DNA of 64,000 bases from Actinobacteria bacterium HGW-Actinobacteria-4 (GTDB lineage Bacteria > Actinomycetota > Actinomycetes > Actinomycetales > Demequinaceae). Made by a program: the position numbers and the translations under genes. The notes beneath the pieces were generated by a model, which saw nothing but the letters and a program-made list of their open reading frames with translations, was not told where the DNA came from and searched no databases. The DNA is taken from the NCBI GenBank assembly GCA_002841315.1, contig PHEW01000004.1, positions 186,001 through 250,000 on the forward strand, given 5' to 3'. Numbering within the stretch: the first letter of the stretch is position 1; each line of letters begins with the position of its first letter. Shown piece after piece: positions 36,982-45,889 of this stretch.

Positions 36982-39243
36982 GTGTTCAGCCCTCTCGCGA
37001 CGTTCATCTCGCACCATGCACGCGCCGTTGTCGTTTCCTGGATTGTTGCTGCGATTGCCATGGTCACCGTTGCCCTCGTGGGCGTTACCGGAGAAGGGTT
37101 GTTTGACCGGGTTCACACCGGAGCGCCTGGGGTCGAGGGATCGGACTCGCAATACGTGCAGCAGCGGGCGTCTGCCGCGGTTCCCGAGGACGTGGGGCCA
37201 ACGATCTCCGCGCTGTTCCAAAACGTTGACCTAGCGGATCCCGCTCAGGTGCAGACCATCAGCGCTGAGGTCGCGAACCTGGCCACCTTCGACAACGTCC
37301 GCTACGTGGTGTGGCCGCTGGGTCTTGAGCTGGGCACCGGGGTGGACCCGTCGGCTTTGGCTAGTAACGGGAGCGGCGATCCACGGGACCTGCTGTCGAA
37401 CACCGGCGACGGGTTCTTGCTCCAGGTGCACATGTTCTCCGTTGAGGGAGAAGACGGGGCGCTGGCCGCGCATCAAGTGATCGAAGAGCGGTTCAACGCG
37501 CTTGCAGCGGACCTCGCGGGCCACGCCAGCAACCCGGCTCAGGACGCGGTGCCGCACGTCCTTGTGTACTCCAACCCTTTGCTCTTTGACGACTTCGGCC
37601 AACAGATCAAGAAGGACCTGATCACGGGAGAGGCCATCGCGTTGCCGCTCGCGCTGATCGTGATGGTGCTCGTGTTTGGCGGGTTCCTCGCGGCCGCCAC
37701 GCCGCTGGTAGGCGCGCTCGCCTCCATCGCCGGCGGGCTCCTCGTGCTTTATGGATTCTCCTACCCCATCAAGATGGACGACTCCGCGATCAACGTGGTG
37801 ACGGTGCTCGGCATTGGGCTCTCCATCGACTACGGCTTGCTTATCGTGTCGCGCTTCCGCGAGGAGCTCCACAAGAGGTCCCTGACGAACCCCCGTGCCT
37901 TCGCCGAGGCGCTCGAGGCGACCCTCAACACCGCAGGGCGCACTGTGTTCTTTTCGGCCATCACCGTGGGGATTGCGGTGAGCGGGATGATCACCTTCGA
38001 ACCGGCAATTCTGCGGGGCTTCGGTTCCGCCGCACTTGGTGTCACGGTGATGGCGCTCGCTGCCGCGCTTACCCTGGTCCCCGCCCTGGCCTTCCTATGG
38101 GCGCCAAAGTTAGCCGTGCGCGGGTTCCTGTTCCGGGTGCGGGGATTGCGGCGAATCATTAGCTCAACGTCGGACGTCACCCGTGACCACGGGGTGTTCT
38201 CCGCGCTGGCTGGGCGCGTCCAAAGGCACCCCTGGCTCACGCTCGCCGCAGCGTCGGCCCTGTTGTTCGTCCTGGCATCGCCGTTGCTCAGCGTGCAGAT
38301 GCGCAACTCTCAAGCAGAGTTGTTGCCATCCTTCAACGAGCGACGGCAGTTCCTGGAGGCTTTCCAGCTCGAGTATCCGAACCTCGTTGAGCCCAGCGTG
38401 AGCGTGCTCGCGGCGACGGATCCGCAGGCGCTCGACGCCTGGTTGCGGGAGAACGTTGCGGACATCGAGGGCGTGCGAGGCCTTGCCCCCGCGAGGGATC
38501 AGGACGGCGAGGCGGTGGCGGGGATCTTCCTCGAGGTGGCCGACGGCGGCAGCGCCGAGGCCGTGAGTGTGATTCACGCGGTGAGCGCCCTTGACCCGCC
38601 ATTCCGCCTCTACCTTGGTGGCCAGGCGGCCAACCAGGTCGAGTTCATCCAGTCCGTAGAGCAGGGCGCGCCCATCGCGTTCGGGATTGTGGTGCTCGCC
38701 ACGTTCGTGCTGCTGTTCCTCATGACCGGTTCGTTGCTGGTGCCGCTCAAGGCGCTGCTCATCAACACGCTGTCGCTGGCGGCGACGCTCGGTGTGCTGA
38801 CGTGGGTGTTCCAAGACGGCCACCTCGATTGGTTGCTGCGGTTTGACTCCGCCGGCGGGCTCGAGACCTACGTGGTGGTGCTGGTGGTGGCATTTGGGTT
38901 TGGCCTCGCGATGGACTACGACCTGTTCCTGCTGTCCCGCGTGCAGGAGCTGGTGAAGCGCGGGGTGCCCAACGACGAGGCGGTGCGGATTGGGTTGCAG
39001 CGCTCGGGGCGGATCATTACGTCTGCTGCTGCGGTGATTGTGCTGGTGTTCCTAGGCTTCGCGTTTGGAAACCTGCTGGTGATCAAGCAGGTGGGATTCG
39101 GGCTGGCGATCGCCGTGTTCCTGGATGCGACGGTGGTGCGGATGGTGTTGGTGCCCGCAACCATGACGCTGCTAGGCCAATACAACTGGTGGGCGCCAGC
39201 ACCGCTGCGGAAGCTACACGAGCGGTTCGCGATCGCGCACTAG
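36982..39243 (+). CDS. MMPL/RND family membrane transporter
   Basis: The 753 aa product has the MmpL topology: an N-terminal helix (VVVSWIVAAIAMVTVALVGV), a large extracytoplasmic loop (about residues 40-205), a block of membrane helices (about 205-340), a second helix near 415, a second loop and a final helix block. GLSIDYGLLIVSRFREEL and GFGLAMDYDLFLLSRVQEL carry the Asp-Tyr proton-relay pairs. Substrates of such proteins include lipids and siderophores; the substrate is unknown here. It is a single plus-strand gene starting at GTG, divergent from rarA and convergent with aspS. Confidence 0.92.
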   Translation: MFSPLATFISHHARAVVVSWIVAAIAMVTVALVGVTGEGLFDRVHTGAPGVEGSDSQYVQQRASAAVPEDVGPTISALFQNVDLADPAQVQTISAEVANLATFDNVRYVVWPLGLELGTGVDPSALASNGSGDPRDLLSNTGDGFLLQVHMFSVEGEDGALAAHQVIEERFNALAADLAGHASNPAQDAVPHVLVYSNPLLFDDFGQQIKKDLITGEAIALPLALIVMVLVFGGFLAAATPLVGALASIAGGLLVLYGFSYPIKMDDSAINVVTVLGIGLSIDYGLLIVSRFREELHKRSLTNPRAFAEALEATLNTAGRTVFFSAITVGIAVSGMITFEPAILRGFGSAALGVTVMALAAALTLVPALAFLWAPKLAVRGFLFRVRGLRRIISSTSDVTRDHGVFSALAGRVQRHPWLTLAAASALLFVLASPLLSVQMRNSQAELLPSFNERRQFLEAFQLEYPNLVEPSVSVLAATDPQALDAWLRENVADIEGVRGLAPARDQDGEAVAGIFLEVADGGSAEAVSVIHAVSALDPPFRLYLGGQAANQVEFIQSVEQGAPIAFGIVVLATFVLLFLMTGSLLVPLKALLINTLSLAATLGVLTWVFQDGHLDWLLRFDSAGGLETYVVVLVVAFGFGLAMDYDLFLLSRVQELVKRGVPNDEAVRIGLQRSGRIITSAAAVIVLVFLGFAFGNLLVIKQVGFGLAIAVFLDATVVRMVLVPATMTLLGQYNWWAPAPLRKLHERFAIAH

Positions 39244-39657
39244 GCGTGCCGCGATTTCCGCGCGCCTCGACAGCGCTCCACTGCCGCGCGCACGGCAACT
39301 CTGCCGGGGCGCCGACTGCCGCTGCCGCGCGCCCCGGCGTGCAGAAATGGCGGCAGCCCGGTATCGCGCGACTCAGGAGCCCGAAATCTGGTGTCACATG
39401 AGTCACATTGGTCACATCTGCACCAACATGGGACACCGTGCCGCCATTTCTGCACGCTTAGGGCGGGCCCTCCCGCCGTGAGCCAAGGCAACTCGGCTGT
39501 CGCGCCGGCGTGTCGCGGGGACTGTCGCGCCGGCGTGAGCCAAGGCAACTCGGCTCTGGCGCCGACACGCCGCGCACACTCGCGATGTGCCGTGCGGACG
39601 GAAAGTGGAGTGGCGTGGGGTGGGTTGGTGACGTGCCAATACGGTGCAGCGGGCGGG
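39244..39657. repeat. MMPL-aspS convergent region: 19 bp inverted repeat around three GTCACA motifs, plus direct repeats
   Basis: No gene is seen in these 414 bp. A perfect 19 bp inverted repeat occupies 39337-39355 and 39439-39457. Between the arms, GTCACA occurs at 39393, 39402 and 39411 (TGTGAC every 9 bp on the minus strand), followed on that strand by ATTTC. To the right, a 21 bp direct repeat (gtgagccaaggcaactcggct) lies at 39478-39498 and 39535-39555, and ctgtcgcgccggcgtg at 39497-39512 and 39522-39537. The region lies between two convergent genes and could serve both as a terminator. Confidence 0.85.
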
Positions 39658-41460
39658 CTAGGGCTCAGTCTGCGCAACCGGCGCTTCGCCTGCACCGCCG
39701 CCTGCCCCCTTGGGCTCTGGCTTCGCGTCCACGCCTGCCTCCTTGCGCTGCTGCGCGGTGATGGGTGCTGGCGCGTCGGTCATGGGATCGTACCCACCAC
39801 CGGACTTGGGGAAGGCGATCACTTCGCGGATTGAGTCGGCCTTCGCGAGCAACGCGGTCACCCGGTCCCAGCCGAACGCAATGCCACCGTGGGGCGGCGC
39901 GCCAAACGCGAATGCATCGAGCAGGAACCCGAACTTCTCCTGCGCCTCGGCCTCGCCAATGCCCATCACCTCGAAGATGCGCTGCTGCACGTCGCGGCGG
40001 TGGATACGGATGGACCCGCCACCAATCTCGTTGCCGTTGCACACGATGTCGTAGGCGTAGGACAGGGCGTTGCCGGGGTCGGTCTCGAAGGTGTCGATCC
40101 ATTCGGGCTTAGGCGAGGTAAACGCGTGGTGCACAGCAGTCCAGGCTCCGGAACCCACGGCGACGTCGTCGTCGTTGCCGCCCACGGCCTTGAACAGCGG
40201 CGCGTCCACGACCCACACAAACTCGAAGACGTCGGGGTCCATCAGGCCTCCGCGCTTAGCGATCTCGTTCCGCGCCGCACCCAGCAGCGTCTGCGAGGGC
40301 TCCACCGCGCCCGCTGCGAAGAAGATGCAGTCTCCAGGAGCGGCGCCCGTGACGTCAGCGAGGCCGTTCAGTTCCGCCTCGGTGAGGTTCTTGGCGACCG
40401 GGCCGCTGAGCGTGCCATCTTCTTGGTAGATCACGTACGCGAGGCCCTTGGCTCCGCGCTGCTTGGCCCAGTCCTGCCACGCGTCCAGCACCTTGCGGGG
40501 CTGCGACGCGCCACCGGGCATCACCACCGCGCCCACGTAGTCCGCCTGGAACACGCGGAACGGGGTGTCCTTGAAGTACGCCGTCAGGTCAGTCAACTCG
40601 AGCCCAAAGCGCAGGTCCGGCTTGTCTGAACCGTAACGAGCCATGGCATCGGCGAACGTGATGCGCGGGATGGGCAGCGCCACCTCAACGCCAATCAGCT
40701 CCCACAGTTCCCGGACAATCTCTTCGCCCACCGCGATGACGTCGTCTTGGTCCACAAAGGACATCTCGACGTCCAACTGCGTGAACTCCGGCTGCCGGTC
40801 CGCACGGAAGTCTTCATCGCGGTAGCACCGCGCGATTTGGTAGTACTTCTCCATGCCCGCGACCATGAGCAACTGCTTGAACAGCTGCGGAGACTGCGGG
40901 AGCGCGTACCAGGATCCGGGCGCGAGCCGGGCGGGCACCAGAAAGTCACGCGCGCCCTCGGGGGTGGAGCGCGTCAGCGTGGGGGTCTCGATCTCGAGGA
41001 AGTCGTGACGCTCCAGCACCCTGCGCGCAGCCTGGTTGACCTTGGAGCGCAGCACCATGTTGGCGCGCGGCTGCGGGCGACGCAGGTCGAGGTAGCGGTG
41101 CTTGAGGCGTGCCTCTTCGCCCACATTGACGTGCTCGTCGATGGGCAGCGGCAGCGGCGCGGACTCGTTCAGCACCGTGACGTCCTCGACCACTACCTCT
41201 ACCTCGCCCGAGGGCAGGTTGGGGTTCGCCGACCCTGCCGGACGCTCACGCACCTCGCCGGTCACCTGGATCACGTACTCGTTGCGCAGGCTGTGCGCGA
41301 CTTCTTCGCGAATCACCACCTGTGCGAACCCGGACGCGTCGCGCAGGTCAATGAACGCCACTCCCCCGTGATCGCGGCGGCGCCCCACCCATCCGGTCAG
41401 CGTGACGGTGGTGCCGGCGTCAGTAGCGCGGAGGTTTCCAGCAAGATGCGTGCGGAGCAA
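39658..41460 (-). CDS. aspS: Aspartyl-tRNA synthetase
   Basis: AspRS (600 aa) charges tRNA-Asp (and tRNA-Asn in bacteria without AsnRS; that cannot be decided here). The N-terminal OB-fold opens [19 protein letters not shown]. Class II motif 2 is [19 protein letters not shown], and motif 3 is [10 protein letters not shown] near the end. A bacterial GAD insertion is present in the middle. The start is a TTG at 41460 with GAAAGG upstream. The C-terminal tail is Gly/Ala-rich, typical of actinobacteria. Confidence 0.97.
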   Translation of the reverse strand: MLRTHLAGNLRATDAGTTVTLTGWVGRRRDHGGVAFIDLRDASGFAQVVIREEVAHSLRNEYVIQVTGEVRERPAGSANPNLPSGEVEVVVEDVTVLNESAPLPLPIDEHVNVGEEARLKHRYLDLRRPQPRANMVLRSKVNQAARRVLERHDFLEIETPTLTRSTPEGARDFLVPARLAPGSWYALPQSPQLFKQLLMVAGMEKYYQIARCYRDEDFRADRQPEFTQLDVEMSFVDQDDVIAVGEEIVRELWELIGVEVALPIPRITFADAMARYGSDKPDLRFGLELTDLTAYFKDTPFRVFQADYVGAVVMPGGASQPRKVLDAWQDWAKQRGAKGLAYVIYQEDGTLSGPVAKNLTEAELNGLADVTGAAPGDCIFFAAGAVEPSQTLLGAARNEIAKRGGLMDPDVFEFVWVVDAPLFKAVGGNDDDVAVGSGAWTAVHHAFTSPKPEWIDTFETDPGNALSYAYDIVCNGNEIGGGSIRIHRRDVQQRIFEVMGIGEAEAQEKFGFLLDAFAFGAPPHGGIAFGWDRVTALLAKADSIREVIAFPKSGGGYDPMTDAPAPITAQQRKEAGVDAKPEPKGAGGGAGEAPVAQTEP

Positions 41461-41568
41461 GGTGAGGCCTTTCGGTGCGCGGTGGGCGCGTGCGTGAACG
41501 TGAACGTTGTTGAACTGCGGGATCCGGGCGAAGAGTGTCTCAGGTGTTGACTAACCCAGGGGTCAAGT

Positions 41569-42921
41569 CTAGCCAGGAACCACGCGAGCACGGATGTCCT
41601 CGGCAGGAGGCTCCCACGAACCGGCATCAGCGACCACCTGCTCGCCACTGCGAATGTCCTTCACCTCGCCGTCAGCGCCATCCCCCGGGAACCACACAAA
41701 CGGGATCCCGCGACGGTCGGCGTACTGGATTTGCTTGCCGAACTTCGCCGCATTGGGCGAGACCTCCGTGGGGATGCCGCGCGCACGCAGGCGATCGGCA
41801 ATAGCGGCCGATGCTCCCCTCGCCTCTTCCTCCACCACCGCCACGAGCACGGCGCTGGGTACGGAGCGGGTAGCGGTGGCGAGCCCGGCAGCGATGATCC
41901 GCCCCACGAGCCGGCTCACGCCCACCGACAGCCCCACGCCCGGGAAGCCGCCGCCGCCCACCAGGGAGTCGTAGCGCCCGCCCGAGCAGATCGAGCCAAG
42001 GTCCTCGTGGCCCTCCACGAACGCCTCGTACACCGATCCCGTGTAGTACTCGAGCCCGCGCGCAATCCGCAGGTCAGCGACCGCGCACCCAGGCACGGCG
42101 GCATTCACTCCTGACACCAACGCTGTCAACGCCGCAATACCCTCGGCCAGCGCAACCTGATGCTCTTCGAACCCAGGCGACAGGGTGCTGGTCTCCCAGA
42201 GGTCGTTGATGGCCTCCACGAAGCCCACGTCGGAGGACTTGATCGCAGCCAACGCGAGCACGGCATCGGACGCAGTTTCCGACACCCCCTGTGCAGCGAG
42301 TTCCTTCGCGACGCCCTCGGGACCGATCTTGGCGAGCTTGTCCACCGACCGCAGCGCGCCGGAAACGTCGCTCACGCCCACGCCCCGGTAAAAGGCCTCG
42401 ACAAGTTTGCGGTTGTTGACGTGCATGGTCACGGCAGGAATGGGCAGTGCTGCCAGGGCACGCGCCATCACCACGGCCACCTCCACCTCGAGGTGAGCGG
42501 GCAACTGGTCGCGGCCCACCACGTCGATGTCGGCTTGGTAGAACTCGCGGTAGCGACCCTCCTGTGGCCGCTCGCCCCGCCACACCTTCTGAATCTGGTA
42601 GCGACGGAACGGGAACTGCACCTGCCCCTGGCGCTCCTCGACATACCGAGCAAACGGCACCGTGAGGTCGAAGTGCAGGCCCAGCTTGGCATCGGCGTCG
42701 GCCTCAGCGTTCAGACGGCCCAGGGTGTAGATCTCTTTGGCCGCCTCGCTGTCGCCGCTCAGGCGCGCCACCGGCTCCACGGCACGGGTCTCGATCTCTC
42801 CAAATCCGTGCAACTCGAACACCCTGCGTAGCTCCCGCACCACGTGCGCTTCGACGATGCGTTCTTGGGGGGACCATTCGGGAAAGCCGGAGAGCGGCAG
42901 CACACGTGACATGCGCACCAT
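41569..42921 (-). CDS. hisS: Histidyl-tRNA synthetase
   Basis: HisRS (450 aa) charges tRNA-His. It has motif 1 near the N-terminus (GFPEWSPQERIVEAHVVREL), motif 2 QKVWRGERPQEGRYREFYQAD and the HisA signature RGLEYYTGSVYEAF. A C-terminal anticodon-binding domain is present. The ATG at 42921 has two further in-frame starts (42918, 42912) within four codons. It follows the divergent cyclophilin gene by 61 bp and precedes aspS by 108 nt. Confidence 0.96.
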   Translation of the reverse strand: MVRMSRVLPLSGFPEWSPQERIVEAHVVRELRRVFELHGFGEIETRAVEPVARLSGDSEAAKEIYTLGRLNAEADADAKLGLHFDLTVPFARYVEERQGQVQFPFRRYQIQKVWRGERPQEGRYREFYQADIDVVGRDQLPAHLEVEVAVVMARALAALPIPAVTMHVNNRKLVEAFYRGVGVSDVSGALRSVDKLAKIGPEGVAKELAAQGVSETASDAVLALAAIKSSDVGFVEAINDLWETSTLSPGFEEHQVALAEGIAALTALVSGVNAAVPGCAVADLRIARGLEYYTGSVYEAFVEGHEDLGSICSGGRYDSLVGGGGFPGVGLSVGVSRLVGRIIAAGLATATRSVPSAVLVAVVEEEARGASAAIADRLRARGIPTEVSPNAAKFGKQIQYADRRGIPFVWFPGDGADGEVKDIRSGEQVVADAGSWEPPAEDIRARVVPG

Positions 42922-42982
42922 TGTTCCACTCCAGTGGCTCTAGACTGGCGAGGCACCCGGCACGGCATCAAGGTAGAGGACA

Positions 42983-43801
42983 ATGACGACCAAAAAGCAG
43001 ACAAAGGCCCAGGAACGTAAGCGCTACGAGCAACTTCAGCGCAAGATCGCTGAGCGTCGCGTGCGCCGCCAGCGCAACTGGAAGATTGCCGGCATCACCG
43101 CGCTGGTGATCGCTGCGGGCGCGCTCGTGTACGCCGTCGTCAACGCAGCCATGGGTGACGACGCCTCAGCACCCGCGCCGGTCGTCACGCCCGAGCCCAC
43201 CGCGTCCTCGCCCTCGCAGGATCCCACCACGCCGGAGCCCGGTCCCACAGCGTCCGATGATTGGGCTAGCTCTCCCGTTGCGCCCAGTCCCGCTCTGGCG
43301 GAAGACCGCACCTGGAGTGTGGTGGTCGACACCAACCAAGGCGTGATTGAGATGGAACTGGATGGAGCATCGGCACCCCAGGCTGTGGCCTCCTTTGTCG
43401 CGTTGGCCGGGCAGGGGTTCTTTGACGCCACCGAGTGCCACCGCCTGGTCAATGGTGGCATCTTTGTGCTCCAGTGCGGCGACCCCACGGGCACTGGCAC
43501 CGGCGGTCCGGCCTACCGATACGGTCCCATCGAGAACGCCCCTGCTGACGATCTCTACCCCACCGGAACGCTCGCGATGGCGCGCGTAGGCGGCAACGGG
43601 GAGTCGATGGGCAGCCAGTTCTTCATTGTGTATGACGACTCCCGCATCCCTTCGGATGGCGCTGGCGGCTACACCGTGTTTGGCGTGGTGACCAGTGGTC
43701 TCGCTATTGTGGAACAGATTGCTCAGGCCGGCACTGATAGTGGCGGCACGGATGGTCGTCCTGCTCAACCCGTCATCATTAACGAGGTTTCCGTTTCATG
43801 A
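42983..43801 (+). CDS. Membrane-anchored cyclophilin-type peptidyl-prolyl isomerase
   Basis: The 272 aa product has a basic cytoplasmic N-terminus (about 32 aa, RKRYEQLQRKIAERRVRRQR), one membrane helix (about 36-56), a Pro/Thr/Ser-rich linker and a C-terminal cyclophilin domain. The domain shows NQGVIEMELDGASAPQAVASF, CHRLVNGGIFVLQCGDPTGTG and SQFFIVYDD. It is predicted to fold proteins outside the membrane. The stop overlaps the DUF349 gene as ATGA. hisS sits divergently upstream. Confidence 0.93.
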   Translation: MTTKKQTKAQERKRYEQLQRKIAERRVRRQRNWKIAGITALVIAAGALVYAVVNAAMGDDASAPAPVVTPEPTASSPSQDPTTPEPGPTASDDWASSPVAPSPALAEDRTWSVVVDTNQGVIEMELDGASAPQAVASFVALAGQGFFDATECHRLVNGGIFVLQCGDPTGTGTGGPAYRYGPIENAPADDLYPTGTLAMARVGGNGESMGSQFFIVYDDSRIPSDGAGGYTVFGVVTSGLAIVEQIAQAGTDSGGTDGRPAQPVIINEVSVS

Positions 43802-45165
43802 CCGCTCCCAAACCGGCCAAGCCCAGCATTCCGAAGCCTGGCTCCTTCGCTGCTCCCAGCCCTGCTGTGGTGGCCGCGCACAAGACTCACCCTGTCAAAG
43901 TTCCCGTTGTTGAGGAGATCACAGACGAACAACTGGCAGCTGCGGCGGCCTTTGGCGAGGTGGCCGATGACAAGGTGTGGGTCAAGGACGGCGACGCCCG
44001 CCACGAGGTAGGACCGGCAGAAGGTGACGCTCCGCTCGCGAAGTTCTGCAAGGAGTACTACCTGCTCGAGGCGTCCATCGAGCGGTTCCACGCGCGTCTG
44101 AGCTCCGCAGACTTGTCCCCCAAGGCGATTGACGACAATCTCAAGTCCCTGCATGCCTCGCTCGAGGCTCCTGCGGTGGTGGGAGACCTCGCCGCGCTGC
44201 GCACGCGCCTCGAGAAGGTGGACGGCGAGGCCAAGGAGGTTCGCGACCGCTTGCAGGCTGAGCGGAAGGCCGCCAAAGAAGCCGCGACCGCAGAACGCGA
44301 AGCGATTGTGGCGAAGGCGGAGGCGATCGCAGCCAAGCCGGAGAACAAGATTCACTGGAAGGATGACACCGCCGCGTTGCGCGAGCAGCTCGACGCCTGG
44401 AAGGAAGCCCAGCGCGCTGGCGCCCGTATCCCCAAGGACGTTGAGCGGGCGCTGTGGAAGCGGTTCACGGTGGCGCGTTCGCACTTCGAGAAGGCACGCA
44501 AGGTGCACTTTGCCCAGCTCGACAAGGACAACTCTGAGGTCGCCGCCCGCAAGGAGTCGCTCGCCGCGAAGGCCGAAAAGCTCGCAGAGTCCACCGACTG
44601 GGACGCCACGGCACGCGCCTTCAAGGACCTCATGGGCGACTGGAAGAACGCAGGCCGCGGCCGCCGTTCGGTCGACGACGCGCTGTGGAAGAGGTTCCAG
44701 GCCGCCCAGGACGCGTTCTTTGAGGCCAAGCGCCAGGTATCTGAGGCTGAAGAAGCCTCGCTCGCGGGCAACGTCGAGGCCAAGGAGTCCGTGGTCAAGG
44801 ACGCCGAAGCGCTGTTGCCCGTCAAGGACCTCGCCACTACCAAGCAAGCCCTGCGGGTGTTGCAGGACAAGTTTGAGGCCGCGGGCCAGGTGCCGCGCGC
44901 GGACGTGGGCCGCCTCACCAAGCGCATGACCGCCGTGGAGAAGGCGGTGCGCGACGCCGAGGATTCCGCATGGTCGTCGCGCAACCCCGAGATCGAGGCC
45001 CGCGCAACCGGTGCCGCAGCACAGCTGCACGCGGCCATCGCTGACCTGGAAAAGGACCTCGCGGAGGCCACGGCCGCCAAGAACGCACGCAAGATCAAGG
45101 AAATCGAAGAGTCGCTCGAGGCCCGCAAGGCCTGGCTCGCTCAGATCGAGGGCGTCGTTTCCTAG
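43798..45165 (+). CDS. DUF349 coiled-coil protein
   Basis: The 455 aa product is highly charged and helical with repeated modules containing ALWKRF (ERALWKRFTVARSHF, DDALWKRFQAAQDAF) and Trp-Asp spacing, the hallmark of DUF349. The function is not established. It overlaps the cyclophilin gene by 4 nt and is co-transcribed with it, a pairing common in actinobacteria. A 534-codon frame on the opposite strand is a by-product of its codon use. Confidence 0.92.
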   Translation: MTAPKPAKPSIPKPGSFAAPSPAVVAAHKTHPVKVPVVEEITDEQLAAAAAFGEVADDKVWVKDGDARHEVGPAEGDAPLAKFCKEYYLLEASIERFHARLSSADLSPKAIDDNLKSLHASLEAPAVVGDLAALRTRLEKVDGEAKEVRDRLQAERKAAKEAATAEREAIVAKAEAIAAKPENKIHWKDDTAALREQLDAWKEAQRAGARIPKDVERALWKRFTVARSHFEKARKVHFAQLDKDNSEVAARKESLAAKAEKLAESTDWDATARAFKDLMGDWKNAGRGRRSVDDALWKRFQAAQDAFFEAKRQVSEAEEASLAGNVEAKESVVKDAEALLPVKDLATTKQALRVLQDKFEAAGQVPRADVGRLTKRMTAVEKAVRDAEDSAWSSRNPEIEARATGAAAQLHAAIADLEKDLAEATAAKNARKIKEIEESLEARKAWLAQIEGVVS

Positions 45166-45262
45166 CAGCGGTCTCCAAGAACCTGAACGCAGGCAGCCGC
45201 CGTTGTCCACAGATCGCCAGTGACGTGCGCACGCCCAGAGGCGGGCTCGGCACACTGGAACG
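45166..45262. promoter_or_regulatory. Gap with TTGTCCACA (DnaA-box-like)
   Basis: The 97 bp between the DUF349 gene and the next gene contains TTGTCCACA at 45203-45211, identical to the preferred DnaA box of high-G+C actinobacteria. A single box is weak evidence for any function. No promoter was recognised. Confidence 0.25.
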
Positions 45263-45889
45263 ATGCCTCTGGTCAGCCGCTCCCGTGTTGGCGCGGTGGC
45301 GTTTGATCGCCTGATCCGCGACGGCACGTGCACCGCACTGTCCCCAGCCTTTGCACTCCCCCGCGACATCCCTGAGACCCCTGGCCTGCGCGCGCTGGCC
45401 GTGCGCGACTCCGTTCCCGCTCACACCGTGTTGAGCGGGTTGGGCGGGCTGTGGGTGGCACTGGGTGGCCCGCCGCCGCCCGTCCTGGATGTGGTGGGCG
45501 CGCGCGGCCTGCACCGGGTGGTGACCACGGACACGCCCGCCACCGGAGTGCCCGCGACGCCGCAGGTCGCCTTTCACTCCGGGCTCGCTCACACGGAGGC
45601 GTCCGTGACCCTGATGGGGCTTACCGTGGCAAACATCGGCCGATGCTGTATTGACGCCTTGCGGTGGGGTCGCCATGCGTTGGCGATCCCGGCGGTAGCC
45701 GGAGCCGTGCGCGGTGGCGACGTCACCATGGAGGCCCTGCATTCAGCCTTTGCGGCTGACCATCCGCGCGGGCCGGGCCATGCGCGCCTGCGGTCCGTGT
45801 GGAACGGGCTAGCGCCGGCGCTCGCAGGACTCAGCGCCGCCCACGAGTCCGGCGTTACGACTGCTGGCCGTGCCGCTTTGAGCCCGTAA
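45263..45889 (+). CDS. Conserved-looking hypothetical protein
   Basis: The 208 aa product starts at ATG 45263 and uses G/C-ending codons like its neighbours, which supports it being real. It has no membrane helix or signal peptide. The layout (an N-terminal segment with RLIRDGTC..., then VVGARGLHRVVTT) faintly recalls the AbiEi-like or helicase-adjacent proteins often found beside relA in this phylum, but I do not recognise a domain. Its end overlaps the relA end by 35 bp tail to tail. Confidence 0.6.
   Translation: MPLVSRSRVGAVAFDRLIRDGTCTALSPAFALPRDIPETPGLRALAVRDSVPAHTVLSGLGGLWVALGGPPPPVLDVVGARGLHRVVTTDTPATGVPATPQVAFHSGLAHTEASVTLMGLTVANIGRCCIDALRWGRHALAIPAVAGAVRGGDVTMEALHSAFAADHPRGPGHARLRSVWNGLAPALAGLSAAHESGVTTAGRAALSP

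Noticed and set aside
39415..39700. Protein-coding frames in the MMPL-aspS gap
   Set aside because: They consist of translated repeats rich in Arg, Ala and Cys, without start signals.
45203..45211. Replication origin
   Set aside because: A single DnaA-box-like sequence without dnaA, dnaN or a box cluster.
43765..45369. 534-codon minus-strand frame opposite the DUF349 gene
   Set aside because: DUF349 motifs on the plus strand are clear and overlap the cyclophilin gene by ATGA; the opposite frame is Leu/Arg/Gly-rich without motifs.
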